Positions 13,104 to 28,100 of a DNA stretch of 41,302 nt are shown here, piece after piece. The notes under the pieces are model-generated. The model saw only the letters and a list, made by a program, of their open reading frames with translations, ran no database searches and was not told the origin of the DNA. The DNA is from Liolophura sinensis (taxonomy: Eukaryota > Mollusca > Polyplacophora > Chitonida > Chitonidae). Position 1 is the first letter of the stretch. Each line of letters opens with the position of its first letter. Location of the stretch: the NCBI RefSeq assembly GCF_032854445.1, contig NC_088300.1:50401682-50442983 (forward strand), read 5' to 3'. The translations under genes and the position numbers were made by a program.

Positions 13104-16100
13104 TCTATACTGTCACTAGTTGCTTTCCTGCCAATGTGCACGAAATGGCAACCTCATTCATCAGTGGCCAACACCCTACTGCCAGATTAAGGCTTTAAAT
13201 GTCTCAATTTGCCTCATTTCATTCCTGTGATATGTTTTTTTTTTTTAAAGACACTTTACTCATTAGTTGGATCCATTTATTTATTCATTTATCCATTTGG
13301 TTGCAATTTTATGCTGTGCTCATGAATATTTCACCAGCATTATGGTGAGGGGAAACTGGACAGAGTCTGTGGGAAACCCATTACCACCTGCAGGTTGCTG
13401 ACAGACCTTCCCACAAACGACCAGACAGGCAGCCAACATGTGCTGTGCTCGCATGCTAACAACTCCTGAGGCTTCTTCTGATGTTCCAGGGAGCTTTTTT
13501 TATAAACATACATATGTACTTATCATTTCATCCAGAAACATCTGCAGGTGTAGATACAAACCTCCTCTGGGTTTTCTGCTTGACCCACCCTCTCTACAGG
13601 CTGTTTCAAAACTGCACCAAGATCTCTCTCTGGGATAGCCACATTCCCTACACTGCTGGCTGACAAGTGATCCATGAACCTGAAGCACAAAAAAAAAAAA
13701 AAAATTAAAACATTCAATTAACTATATATTTCAACTATAATGTACTAATTCCCCCAAAACAGCTTAGCTGTCCAACAAAAGGAGAGTTCCAAAGGGGCAA
13801 TACTCTGCTTGTTACAAGAAAAACATGCAAAATAAGCACTGATAAAAACATGAACACACATGGTATACTGTTATATATAATAAATAGTGTATAATAATGA
13901 CTAAATGTATTTAAGCCCACTGATGTACTCACTTATTGAAGTTTTTATTTAACATTGCTGTCTTTTCCATTGGTTTCAAACTTGCTGTGCTCTCAGCCAG
14001 GAATATTCTCTCCAGATTATCGTAGCTGGGGAAAAAAATTAGAAGTTTAGTAGCCACATTGACTAACACTTGTCTTAATGTATAGTAGAGTATTCACACA
14101 TAATTTCTATCATGTATAAATTCAAATTAATTGTTTCAGATTTCAGATTTGAAAAGAACCATTATTTCTTCTCCTGAATCATTTGTTTAAAGACAACAGC
14201 AATGCTCCCAGCATTAGGATAAACAAAGCTGCTAAATGCACACAGGTCATAAATGAAGACCATCCATTAAAAGTATAAAGACTCAGGTCAGAGGTACTAT
14301 TTCTAACATCTATCTGTTTGCTACCCTAATTCTTCTCATTTCTGGGGACACTGTTCTACTTTTTTTTAGCTTAGTTCATTTGTTAACTATATTTAACACA
14401 TTCCTTTTCACCTTATTCTGCACATACCAAAATGGTGTCTTCTGGTACCAGTCTGATGTCAATGCTACATAGTTTATAATGCTGCTTCACTGGAACACCA
14501 TACTGAAGATCCACTCAGTCAAAGTGCAAGTATACTGACACAGCTCTGAGCACTTAGCTCTGCTAGTTCATAGCAATGAAATATTAAAACTGCAAAATAA
14601 TTTAGTCTTAGGTTATGACCTGACAGAGAATAGAACCTAGGTTTCCTAATCATGAGGAAACATGATCTTTAAAACACATGTGTAGTAGACTTCTGTTATA
14701 ATGCCCTTCTCAATCCTTCTACAGACAAGGCACAGACACTTGACATTGACTTACATGGTACTGAATTTCTCTGGTAAAACAGACAATCTCTCCAGACCCC
14801 AGTTACCCTCATCCTTCCAAGCTGGTAGTACCTACAGGAACACAATTATTCATACTGTATAATAAACTGACTGTACAATGACTATATTACATGTATGTAT
14901 GCTGGGCATTCTGTTATAAGAAGTGGGGTCACGGAAGTGCATTTCACAGGCAGTATCATATCATACTGTTGTTGTTCATTAACCCATTTACAAAAGAAAC
15001 TTCAAATAACATAACAGAAATATATGAGTTTTTTTTTACTGTAATAAAGGCCATCATATAAAGAGTTTTCAACAGAAACGGTTAGTTTTGAAAATAGGAA
15101 AGTTTTGAAATAAAAAAAAAAACAAAAACGTACACTTGAGAATAGGTTTTTATAGGCCCTTGATTTTGGGAAGAAGGCCACTAGAAGGGTGTTATCTGGT
15201 GATCTGAGAGAGGCAGGAATGAACATCTGTACAGAGGGAGGATATCCAACAGCCAGAACAGCCACCTTGCTAGGAGAATCCTGAAACACATGAGCATTGC
15301 AAACATCTGAATAATAAACTAGACACAATGAAGTCTGACTATCATGTCAATATTTGAAAGCATTTAATATTGCCCATGTACAAAGATATCTTCTATTTTC
15401 TGTACTGTACAATTTTTGACTGGAACTGCTACTTTGATTGGGGTATATGTATATGAACTATACGGTACTATATGGACCTGTGTTACCATTCAAACTGCTC
15501 CACTGATTGGGTTACAACACACAGGCATTGAAGTATCACATACAGTCAATGACTGAGGTACAAAAGAGTCATCAAGGTACAACAGAGATAATACTGTGGT
15601 GCAACATACAGTCATTGAGATACAACACATCAATTCTGATACAACAAAATCATTAAGGTACGACACACAGCAATTGTGGTACAGCATCTGAGGTACAGTA
15701 CATGGGTGTTGCACAACATGCTGCTGCTGAGTTTTTACCAAACAGTCATACTGAGTTTTACCAAACAGTCATACTGAGTTTTACCAAACAGTCATACTGA
15801 GTTTTACCAAACAGTCATACTGAGTTTTACCAAACACATACTGAGTTTTACGGCACAAAGACACACAATTTCACAGCAGTCATTAAGTTTTTACAACACT
15901 CAGTCACTGAGATAGACCCCTAGTCATCAACCACTTGACAAAGCACATAATAAGGAAAGCTATCCCAAGAACTTCCTTACATGCATTAAACACCAAATGG
16001 ATCAATTAGTTGAGGTCCTGATGAAGATTTAAGAGTGCAATCAGCAGTGGTTCAGACAGCTTCCTGCCTCAGACATGTTTGATCCCCTTGGGGGCTGGTA

Positions 16101-19100
16101 CATGGGTAACAATGAAGGTCATCTACAATTCTGACAGTTTTCCATTGTTTGGACGAGAACAAAAAAATTTCTCACAAGTTTGATTAAGCTAGGAATCATT
16201 TCAGTCCTAGGAATGTTAGTGTAGTGAACCAATAAATTGCTAGCAAGAGCCTTATAAAATGGAATGCTTTGGGTTCCCAAGCATTACTAACAATATCAAT
16301 TGACACAATTTAACCACCATATTATAAGCTGTAATGCATGTTACTGAATATTTATTTATTTTAATGGAGATTGATGTTTTGTATTGAGGAATTCACTAAA
16401 ATGATATACATCAGGCATACATGTAGAAAGAGAAAACTGCCGAACTATTTTTGTTGTTATGAAATTTTTCACTTGAATGAACTGTCATGTCAGAGCTAGC
16501 GGAAACCCTGGAGAGTAAGAGAGAGAGCCATGCAGAGTAAGAGAGAGCCATACAGAGTAAGAGGGAACAATGCAGAGTAAGAGGGAATCAGGCAGAGTGA
16601 GAGGAACTGGAAGAGCAGGAAGAACCTGTGTAGAGCAAATAGGAACCATGTAGAGAATGAAGAAATCCTGTATAGCAGGGAGGAAGCTGTCACAAATGAC
16701 ATGGTTTTGAATAAACCTGTAGACATGACGACCTAGGGAGAACTGAATTCAAATGCTTGGCTTTATTATATGGTCAAGAGCTTAGTGCCCTCAACTATAC
16801 AGGTACATGTATACTCCAGATATAATTCTGTATATAGTGTATTCACAAGAATATGAATCTTATTGCTATAATTTGTCCAAAGGCTGTAACTGTTCTTATT
16901 ATACAATTGTGTTGGACCATATCAAACAACCCGGGTCGATCACATCAACTCACTAATGCAGCCTGGTCTTACCCCATCATACAGCTGTAAAGATGCCACC
17001 TGCTCTTTGGTCAGACAAATCTCCCCCACTTGTTGGTGTGAGAAGACAATTGCTCTTTCAAATATAGCCGTCTTTCCTGTAAAACAGAAATAGGTGAAGA
17101 CAGAATCCCCTGAGAGTGGAGATCAGGGTCAAGCTAGTAAACTTCATAATTGATGAGGTCTCAATACTTCCCTCAGCAGCACAATTAACTTCTCGAACCG
17201 GGCTCAAAAAAAAACAACAAACCAACTCAGATCTCAGCAAACTTATACAAAACAGGAAGACATTGGACTTCTCCACACAAAATAATAGTGAAAAAGCTCT
17301 TGGAGTCAAGTGTGGAATGGAAAAATATATTTTGTAAAGCTAATACATAATATGAAATGCAAGTTATATGCCACACACATTTTGCTTGTTTTTTTTCAAT
17401 TTATTAAATATATTATACTTGGTTTTATGCCCTTTGGAAATTTAGAAATTTGATAAAAAATATTATGCAATTCAGTAAAAGATGAAATAGAATTGGAAAT
17501 CAATATAGCTCTTTAATATCTACTCAAGAATGAAATAACAGTCTGCGGGTTTGCTTAGATGAGTGTGTTAGAATTACAATCATTCGAAAACTCTATTTAA
17601 GGGTGTAAAGGGGGAATGGACAGCGCTACATGCCAAGGCCATTTTAGATCTGGGCAGGTTTTATCAGACAATTACCATGCTACCTCTGCCCAACACTGTA
17701 CCAAGGCGGCTGTGCAACACAAGTGACGCAAATTGATTTTACCGCCAACTGAAGCAGAATTCCCCGATTTTTGACAACCAATCCTTAATCTGCTTCTTGG
17801 AGAGGAAATAGTCTGTAGGGAGAAGTGAGAGAGCTATTAAGCTCTCGGTGCTAACAACACATCAAAGCCTCATAGGCAAAGCATTTCGAACAGTTTTAAC
17901 TCTAGATAAAAGCTCTGAGCTGCTATGAGATGCCGCGTTACAAAGACGCAACATGTTCAGACCTTGGACTGGGATGTTTGAGAAAGCATTGCGGGCGGTG
18001 GCCTGGCTGATTTCTGCGGGTGAAAGGAGCTTTCCCCATCGATCCTCTCCCATACTGCCTTCCTTTCTGCGGCAGCCATCCTGGATAACAGAGAAAATTG
18101 CCCAGTGATAAAGCGAGATTAGGAGTGTCAGATACGACGACATGCAGCATCAACACTGTGGGGCTGTCAAAGATCTGATGAGGGTGATGTACTGTCACCA
18201 GCACCCCTGCCTTCCAGCCTTCATCTACCCTAAAACAGAAATGTACATCTCTTTACATATATACCTAGGGTAAACAGTTTTCATTGTGTACAATGACATC
18301 TGTTTACCATATGGGAGACTGATCATCACACCAAGAGCAATGTACATGCACACCACTAAAAAGTGAATAGAGATCTGTTAAAATACAGTACCTTGTGGTA
18401 TATTTTATTTAAATAACATAGCAGTTAAATTCGAAATATTAACTGACCATTTATTTATACGCAAGTAATGATGATCATAATCTTAGAGTTATGAAACCTA
18501 GCTTCTTCCAAAATGAAGTTTAACTTTTTGGGTTAAACTGCTCTTAAATTAAACTGCGTAAAAATGATTGAAGGAAAAACGCACTAAATCTTAATAAACG
18601 AACATGATACAAGTACAGTTCAAATATTATATGTAATCAAAGCAGCAGACAAAAAATCAGCCACTATTGTGGTAATTCAGGATTCTGCTGACTATTTGCA
18701 ATGGTTGTTTCCATTCCCCATTGGGGTATTTACTTGCGGGGTGATGGAATCGACCAAGAATCAGACTTTGATAGCTGAAGAAGCTTAGGTGTTTAGAATA
18801 GACAGGCTTGACTTAAGGGGAAAATAAAATGAGCACCTTAATGGAAACTGACATTGATCTACTTACTGCTGACCACGTAACTAGTCTTGGAATGTCTGCT
18901 GTTAATACCAGGAATTGGGCATCGAGTTGTTCAGTCCCATCTGCAAATGTTGATAAACGCAAAAATAAAATATCCACTTAAGATCCTTGAGTTTGTGATC
19001 CCAAATGATTTAGACACAGAAATTAGTCCAAATTTCCACTCACAGGACATAGGAATTTTTGATCCTACAATATTGATTATTTGAAAGACAGAAGCTTATG

Positions 19101-22100
19101 GAATTTTTTAAAAATTATTCCTCGGATGACTTTGTGACCAAAAAAGAATCATCTGCGGCAGAATATTTAACAAGAATCAGCTGTACAAACAAAACTGTGT
19201 AATGGATTTATATCGGAGTTTGCTTCCTTACACAAAATGTTCTTGTGTAAATACAGAAGGGGATGGGGTGGCTTAAGGAGGTTACAGTCTCCAGGGACTG
19301 TCTGAGGTGACTCAAAGGCATAATAGAGGTTTTGGCTAAACACTGGAATCACAAAGCACTTGCAACATCACGTTCACGTAACTACCGATGTAACAACCAT
19401 GGCAACCAGCACTACAGCTAGGTATTACATAGACATGACACTCACTTTCTTGTAATGTTATACACGTGAAGAGGGCTTCATGAATCTGCTCCCTAATCAA
19501 TGACCAGTGTTCTTATTGTAAGGGCCAAAGAAGGAACAACACTTACAGAGATTGGCAATTTTAACACCTCAGGCCTGGATTGATTTGAAAATGAGCCTGA
19601 GTATCCCTTTAAATTTCCAATGGCAACGCATGAACTGCAGTTCTAATATTTTTAACTTCTCTGTTGTTTCATTAGGGTAACCATTTTAACATGCAAAGGT
19701 ATATAACTTCGCGTACTGTTACTTTTTATGATAGCCGAGTGAATAAAGAGATGCAGACAGGTTGGCTTTGTCAGTTGTAGTAAGATTTTTCCTGTAAACT
19801 TTACATATACCTTACAGAATCCATATCATTTTGGCATCTATGCAGCGTTTAGGCGCATGTCCTTTCATGAAGAAACAATTTTTCACAATTTAATGACAAA
19901 GTAACATTTGTTCAGGTCTATCTACAAGAGCCCAGTGTATGTATGAATTCTTTGGGGTTTAACGTACAGCAGCCCAGTGAGTTCTTCAAGATCAAATAGT
20001 GTACACATAATTGTACTTGAGGCTATACAGTTGAAAAGGTACTTGTAAATGTATGTCAGGCTACGTTCATATACATATATGTGTCAAAACTATTTTCTTT
20101 GAGGTCGAATGAAAGTTTGGAAAAGCATGTTGAGCTAGATAAGTAGTATGAGCTGAAAAGTTTGAAATATCACATGTCAAGCTGTCTTAACACTTCCACA
20201 AACATCCATTTCTGGAAGGATCTGAAAGTATCAAGGGAGATGGACAAATGACAAGGAGATCTGAGACTTAGCCTCATTGCTGGCATAAGAGTAGCCTAAA
20301 TCTAAGTGTTTTCAGGCTGACAACCTGTCAGCTCTATTCCCCAGTGGCTTTCAACATAAGAGTGATATTGCTGCATCTCTACCTGGCTTGCTGACTTTGA
20401 TGGTGGAATCTAGGAAAGATTCTGCAAACAGCACTGAGCCCAGGGTTTTCCCAGGGGAATCCCCACTGGGCACATCATACACTGTGAGGGTGACAGTCTT
20501 GACCAGGGGACAGGCAACCCCCTCCGTCATAGGCTTCAAGCTGCAATATGACAAGACAGAAATAGCTAGTAGAAAGGTTGATGCGGTTTATACCACAAAT
20601 AGACAGTAATTTATCTCGTATTTTCTGGACACTATTAGTGGTCAAATTAAACCCCATGGCGCATTGTTCTGTTGCCCTTTATACTATAATTTCTGGTTGT
20701 TATCAGCTGTATTTCTCTGAATATCTCCCAATGTCATCTTTCACCTCGTCGTTTGTTTCCCACTGCCTCGCATGACTTAAGTGCTCAGATGTCCATGATC
20801 TTGAATTACTGTACATCATGTGTATTTTCATCAGTAATTCACTAAAGGAGGGTCAATCTCATTTTCAAGAACATGCACTGATGAACAATTTTACACTTAC
20901 TTTCCTTTTCTATCATATGCCTTGATTGAGAGTGAAACATTTCCACTGGAATGACAAAGACAGATAGTTATATTGCAATACTGTGATAAAACAATGATAA
21001 ATGTAATTAAGATATCTGCTGAAAATCCATGAGCAGGCTCAGGGAAAGTCATGCTAAAAAGACATAATTCTACACAGTTCCATTTTAACTGTCATGACAT
21101 AAGGAATAGCACACATACATGTAAGTAATAAATCTACAGACTGCCAATAAAAAGATATAACAGGACAATTTACAATTTAGGTCACCCATCAGCCTAATTT
21201 TCAATTCATAAATCAGCCTGGTTTCCACCCACCATAATGCTGGCCGCCGTGGTATAAGTGAAATATTCTTGTGTACGGCGTACAACACCAATCAAATAAA
21301 TAAATCAATTCATAAATACATAATCAAATAGTCAATTGCATTTAACACAATATTCATGCAACTCCTTCCACAGCTGCACAATGTTCACTGTTCAATCTCA
21401 TACATATTCATGTGTACAGAGTCATACATTTAGCTTATTTCCATGCAGCAAAGAAGGGATCCTCATACATACATCTTCTGAAGGTGTTGCTGTAAGATCT
21501 CATCTTCTATCAGGGAACATTTCTGTTTCAAAGTCAATAGGGCTTCTTTCTCTGTCTAAAAGTAGACATTATAGTTTATAAGAAGCCTAAATTAAACTTT
21601 AACATCTGTAAATAGTGAATATAATGATACATATTATATGGTATTGCCATGATAGTTACAATAACCAGTCTATATGAGATCAGATTGGTAATTCATGTAT
21701 GTCGTACTGAGATCTGGTTTTAAATAACATTATTCATGTGGTCAGCCAGTTTTCACCACTTAAGAATATATCCAGAAAGTGTACTCTCAATGTTTAAGTC
21801 TGCTAGCATATATAACAGCTTTCTGAGACCCTGGGGAGAAACCAAAAAGACTGAAGGAAACCAAAGGGCTCGCTCACCTGCCTTAATGGGCAGGCAAACT
21901 GATGTGTGGCACACAGATTTTTACCTGCAGAGACTGCTGGTAATGTACATGTATTTCCATATTGGTAAAAAGGAAACGATCTTGTAAGACCATCTAAACA
22001 GCCAAACAAGTGTGGTGGTAGATGTTTTATTGCCACCGAGGCCACAAGAACAGCAGAGGCTGCTTTTGGGGAAAGTGGCATATTCCTGTGCCCTCCTTAT

Positions 22101-25100
22101 CACACACAGACTGTAATACATGTACATGTATATAAATGTGCTAAACAAACCTGCTTGATGGATAGAGTAGTAGTATACACTGTCATTGCTTTATCCACAG
22201 CCTCAATTACAGCAGAATATAACATCTGGAAATGGCTGAAATAAAACGAAACAATGCACTTGAGCACTTTACTTTTATCATAAGTATATAAAATATCCAT
22301 TGTTACTGTACGTACATGTTTGAATTGTTTCACGAAATTTAAATTCTTCTTCACTTAACTTATTTGACTGGTGATTAACATGGACCGACTTGAAGGATAC
22401 ACAATGGCACCCAGATTTAGGGACATTGGAAACCAGAGTGCCTAGACGAAACTAGAGTGCCTAGAAGAAACCACAGTGCCCAGAAGAAACCAGAGAGCTC
22501 ACAAGAAACCAGAGTGCACAGAAGAAATCAGAGAGCCCAGAAGAAACCAGAGTGCCCCCAAAAAAAAAATGGAGTAAAATGGAGCATCCCCCCTCCACTT
22601 TGGTAAGCTGCCTACCCTTAATTTGAGACAGTTTCCCACATATGACACAGATTTTCCCTGTGTGAGTGACACACACAGTTTCACAAGCAGATGGTGAGCT
22701 TACGGTGAATGCTGTATTGATGGAAGGAAGGAAGGCTAGATTATCTCAAAAAAAATTCATGCAAGGCCATTAACTACACAGCTTTATGAGGGTTGCTGGT
22801 CACTAAATACTGCCACCAAGGTTCAAGTAGCAATAGTGGCAGCTTAGGTGACCCATATGAAATCATAGTGGCTGGTGATCATTCACAACATAACATTACA
22901 GCTTGCCCGACATTTAATAACTTCATATTGTGGTTGAGGTGTTGAACTTGTCTGGCTGGGCTAGGTAATTTATGAGGCCAACCCAGGCCTCCACAGATTC
23001 CAACAGTATATCCTCTCTGAATAGTCATCAACACTTTCCTTAATCTATACCACTATGTAAATCTATATTCACTTTATCAGCATGTGAAAGACCGGAACAG
23101 ATGCAATGGATTTAAATCTCCATACTTAATATTAAAATTAAATATATCTTTTTACATCTATAAAAAGCTCAATGACAAATAAATGTACAAAAAGTCTTTT
23201 GGCTGGCTTCAGCTATAAAGCATGCCAGCTTTGGAGAAGTCAAAAGAAACTCCTAAAAGCTTGAATGAACACTATGCTTTGTGGCTGTGATTTATTTGCA
23301 GTACATTTATTTTTTTCCTCTTCCGAAACCAGGCAACAATCATCCTATCACAAATTTTTAGGGCGTTCAATTTAACTCCCACGAAACGAAGGCCGAGACT
23401 GACAATCACTGCCAATCACATGCATCCATCCAATATACTCTCCAGGTTTTGTCCACTCTGTCACAATAACAGGCAGTGTATAAAGCATGAGGACTTAACA
23501 GCAGTGTTGAACATTTGACCCTTCTCCATCCTCTTCCCACAGTACATACTGTTTCATTAAGCTTAATAATGCCTTAAGAACATCTCAGTCTTATAAAAGC
23601 GTTGCCTCCTCCAGAGAAGAAGGTGGCGGTGTACATCATTTCGTAATGGTGATTTAACAGAGGCAAACTTCCATGGACAGCAGACATGATACCCCATACA
23701 GTCACATTATCCTGACATAGGGCTAACCCGGCACTGATTTATCTTTCTTAGGCTATCTGCCTGGCTGACAATAAGCTCTGGAGATTTCATGTTAAATCTT
23801 TACTGCCCAGCCTAAATAATGACATGTGCTGTGGTAAAACAGCCAAACTGAAATGTCATGACAATGAACATATGCAATCTAAATGTTAATCCATTTTCCT
23901 TAACAAATACCCAACCAAGCTTCAAGGACCTTATAAAGTTACACCATATTGCATTCTGCTGCAAACATGTAATATAATTTTCCTTTATTTTTAGGATTAC
24001 TTGGAATTTGTCATCGATCACTTGGATTTCCTCCAGCCTTCAAAATTGCAAAGGTTCAAGAATGCAGAGAAATGATTAATTGGTAACGATTTATCAACAA
24101 TCTATTTATGTTTCACAAATAGCTTTAGGTGCTGAACTTGTTTTGCTGCAAGAGAAAAATTTGATTAACAAACTTGTTTGATGAACCAGTGTGGTTTTGA
24201 ATGATGCTTCCAGCAATATTTTATCAGGTTTTGTTGATGAAAAAATCGGAAGAGAATCAAACCATGTGACCTTCAGAAAATTACTTCTTTAAAACATGCT
24301 GTTGGAACTCATGGCAAACTAAATAGTGATCCAATTGAAAACTTAAAAACTTTAGATTACATCACAAATAATCCACAATTTTTAATGTGTCGAAGCTTAA
24401 TGTTGTCCACATATTGTGATTACATTGGAAAAAATGAGTGTTTAATTCTATTATAATTTACATCTACATGTGTATGAAAACAAGATTTACCTAAACTGTT
24501 TTGCCATTAAAAGTTCTTAATAATACCAGAAAAAGAAAAAACCTTGAAATGCCTTAAATACATCTACCCATTGTCCATCATAAAGAACAGTTGCAAGAGA
24601 TAATGTTTACAGATAACGAGCAATAAAAAATGGGTCGAGGTCATTGAAAAAACCCATAAGGCTCTTCTACATGAGTAAATTCAAATGTGGTACAAGTTTG
24701 ATGACAATTGCTTGAAGAGCTCAAGAGACACTTACTGTCTTTACAAGCTTAATCCCCCCCTCTCCCCCCATCAAAATTTTTTTTACCAAAGTTGCAAATA
24801 TTAATACTCTTTCCAATGTCTACATGATGTAAGTGTAACTGTATTAATAAATTTGGTAAAGCTGACTAGAAGCATTTTAGAGTGTTTACAACGACAAAAA
24901 AATGGACAGCCAGATGGACGCCAATTTCAATACCCTATGGCCAATTACACGTACATGTAGCATCAAAATGAACTTGATACATGTAATGGATGATCACATT
25001 CTCTCGTTCCCACCTACAACATCCTCTAATCATGTCAAACTCAACTTCATCAATTCAGATTGCCTCATGATGACCCATCTGCCAAAATTTACATCTCCCT

Positions 25101-28100
25101 TTTTCCCTCTCTTCTAGCCACATCTTTTCCTTCTTCTCTCGTTCCATGCTGACACCTTCTTTTCATTTTTTTCTATTAAACATCATTTTTCACTGTAAGT
25201 TTCCTAAATTTTATCCAGCTAATTTCCTTTCTCATTAGTGAGTTCATCTTTAATGTCATATCATCCTGCTCATCTTACTCTCAATTCCCAGCCCACATTG
25301 CCAATTCTCTGCTCTTTTCCGCTAGCTTCCCTTCTAATATTGTGCTATCAGTACTAGTATTAAGAATTATGCTAATGTCCTTGTCAGATCAGAGCTTACC
25401 TGTCTTGTCACATCATGATCAGTTCAAGATTATATTTTGGTCTGACCAGGGTTACATCTTTGTTATCTTTAGCAGGTCATGTTTACGTCTTTGTCTGATC
25501 AGATGAATGTCTTATTCACATCAGGTTTACATTACAGGGTAGAACTAACATAATGGGGCCACTTTCACAAAACTTTGTAAGTCATATTGTAACATTTTCA
25601 TAAAAAAACATTGTCTAAGTTATAGTGCCATATGGCAACATCATTTATGAGAAAAGTTATGAAAAATTTATTTAGAAATTTTTCTGGAAGAGGGCCATAT
25701 GTGCAGTAAAAATGCATTCGATTTTGTACGTGTGTAACTCTGACAGATCAGTTTTACGTCCTTGTCAAATTAAGTTTACATACTTTACATGCTTTCTCAG
25801 TTCTTTGGTGGTTTGTGTTAAACATCTTTTTGGGAATTGGCCTTGCGATTATTGTCCTGGAACATCCATCTTGCCTGATGGCTGGCATACGAATATCTTT
25901 CGACCCATAGATATGTCAGATGTAGTTCATGCCCATACTGAGATCCAGTTTACGTCTTTGTCAATCAGGTTTACACCTTTATCAGATGTGGTTCATGTCT
26001 ATACTCAGATCAGGTTTACATCGGTGTCAGATTTAGTTCATGTCTATACTCAGATCTGGTTTATATCTGTGTCAGATGAAGTTCATGTCCATACTCAGAT
26101 CTGGTTTACATCTGTGTCACATGTAGTTCATGTCTATACTCAGGTCATGTGTATATCTGTATCAGATGTAGTCCATGTATATACTCAGATCAGGTTTACA
26201 TCTTTGTCAGATGTTGTTCATGTCCATACTCAGATCAGGTTTATGTCTGTGTCAGATGTAGTTCATATCTACACTCAGATCAGGTTTACATTTGTGTAAA
26301 ATATAGTTCATGTCTATACTCAGATCAGGTTTACTTCTGTCAGATGTAGTTCATGTCCATACTCAGATCAGGTTTACATCTGTGTCAGATGTAGTTCATG
26401 TCTATACTCAGATCAGGTTTACATCTGTGCCAGATGTAGTTCATGTCCATACTCAGATCAGGTTTACATCTGTGTCAGATGTAATTCATATCTATCCTCA
26501 GATCAGGTTTACATCTTTGTCAGATGTAGTTTATGTCACTACTCTGATTAGGATTGCATCCGTGTCAGATCTGATATCTGTGTCAGGTCAAGTTTACATC
26601 TTTGTCAGATCAGGTTTATAATTCTTTGTAAACATCAGGTCACACATGTTGAGTCACACTTTAATGCCACGTTTTTTTTTTTTTCAATTAATTCTCACAG
26701 ATACGATTTGGCCAACACTGTTTCCAAGCGACATCTGGGATTTGTTTATTTCATCCTTTCGTGTTAACAGCACAACTACTTGATGATACAGGAGTAGCTT
26801 CCATACAATGAGTATAACAATCATGATTGCAGCCTTACATGAAGGATGAGATCAACACTGCAGGCGAATGCCTGAGGGTTTTTTCTCTGTTGTCTGTTGT
26901 TGTCAGTTTTACAGCCACTTCCTACCAGTCATTTGTTGATTTTTGCAACCTATTAAAGTTAAGAGTGTGATTTGAAAAGTGTCAAAAGCAAAAACACATT
27001 AATGTTGTGCAAGGGATGTATAATTCTGAAAAAAAAATTGACAGATGGAAAGCACTGTAAATCTAACACCTCTAGGTTGGCTCGGAATTAAAAGCATCAT
27101 AAGTAAACAACACCACCAAGCTGGCAGTCGACAGCTACCTGATGCATGAGCGGTTTCTTTTCTTTATGTTAGCTTGAAAGGTTAACCATTAATTGTGTTA
27201 ACAGACTATAAAACATTCTCAGCTAAATTAAAGCTTCTGGCCATTGACGCCAAGATACATGTACATGTGCATCTAAATGAATGATTCAAGCCACCTTAGC
27301 TGAGCACATAACATTTAAACCCAATCTCATGAGAATGGACAGTTTGACATGTTACCACTGCTCGTCAATCAAGAAGAATATAGGACTCCTAGCTTTAGTT
27401 TGGACTGCATGTAGTTAGATTAATCAGACTGTTGGGCTGTTCCCTTACAGTAAAAGCCCTTTAGGGGTTGAATAAGTTTCAGCCAGTAAAATTGTAACAA
27501 CTAGGTAACATATCAGTTCTTGTTATTTATATGTTAACATAATTGACTTGGGAGAGTAGTCTTTACACCATCACCTCATCACCTCTATGACTTAAATGTG
27601 CTTTAAAATGACACTAGTGGTAAATACATGTATATTACCATATGCTCATTTTTTCATGTTCAAATATAATTTCAGCATAACCTTTAATTTCCTCTCACTG
27701 CCTGTTTCATGTCCTCCGGTGCATTTCCTCTCATATTTTGGTTCTTCACCCATCCCCTGATCTTCCCATCCTCTGGTCCCCAAATCTCCCAGTTCTTTTC
27801 CTCTCATACCCTGGTTCTTCCCCATCCCCTGATCTTCCCATTCTCTGGTCCCCAAATCTCCCAGTCCTTTTCCTCTCATACCCTGGTTCTTCCCCCATCC
27901 CCTGATCTTCCCATTCTCTGGTCCCCAAATCTCCCAGTCCTTTTCCTCTCATACCCTGGTTCTTCACCCATCCCCTGATCTTCCCATCCTCTGGTCCCCA
28001 AATCTCCCAGTTCTTTTCCTCTCATACCCTGGTTCTTCACCCATCCCCTGATCTTCCCATTCTCTGGTCCCCAAATCTCCCAGTTCTTTTCCTCTCATAC

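Larger units (their letters stand above)
2776..22150 (-). other. Remaining DNAAF9 introns, content summary
   Basis: Introns at 2776-3128, 3195-4209, 4386-4754, 6304-7388, 8053-9607, 10261-10890, 14026-14754, 14832-15133, 17077-17742, 20541-20900, 20946-21472 and 21556-22150 hold only the SINEs listed or nothing I recognise. 15281-16972 and 12266-13561 hold the arrays and SINE listed. All introns named use GT/AG ends on the minus strand. Confidence 0.6.

Noticed and set aside
25712-26299. Plus-strand open frame of 195 codons with repeated SDVVHVHTQIRFTSV
   Set aside because: It is the 45-bp array read in one frame; a stop-free unit divisible by three gives this automatically. It breaks where one copy changes and has no splice or start context.
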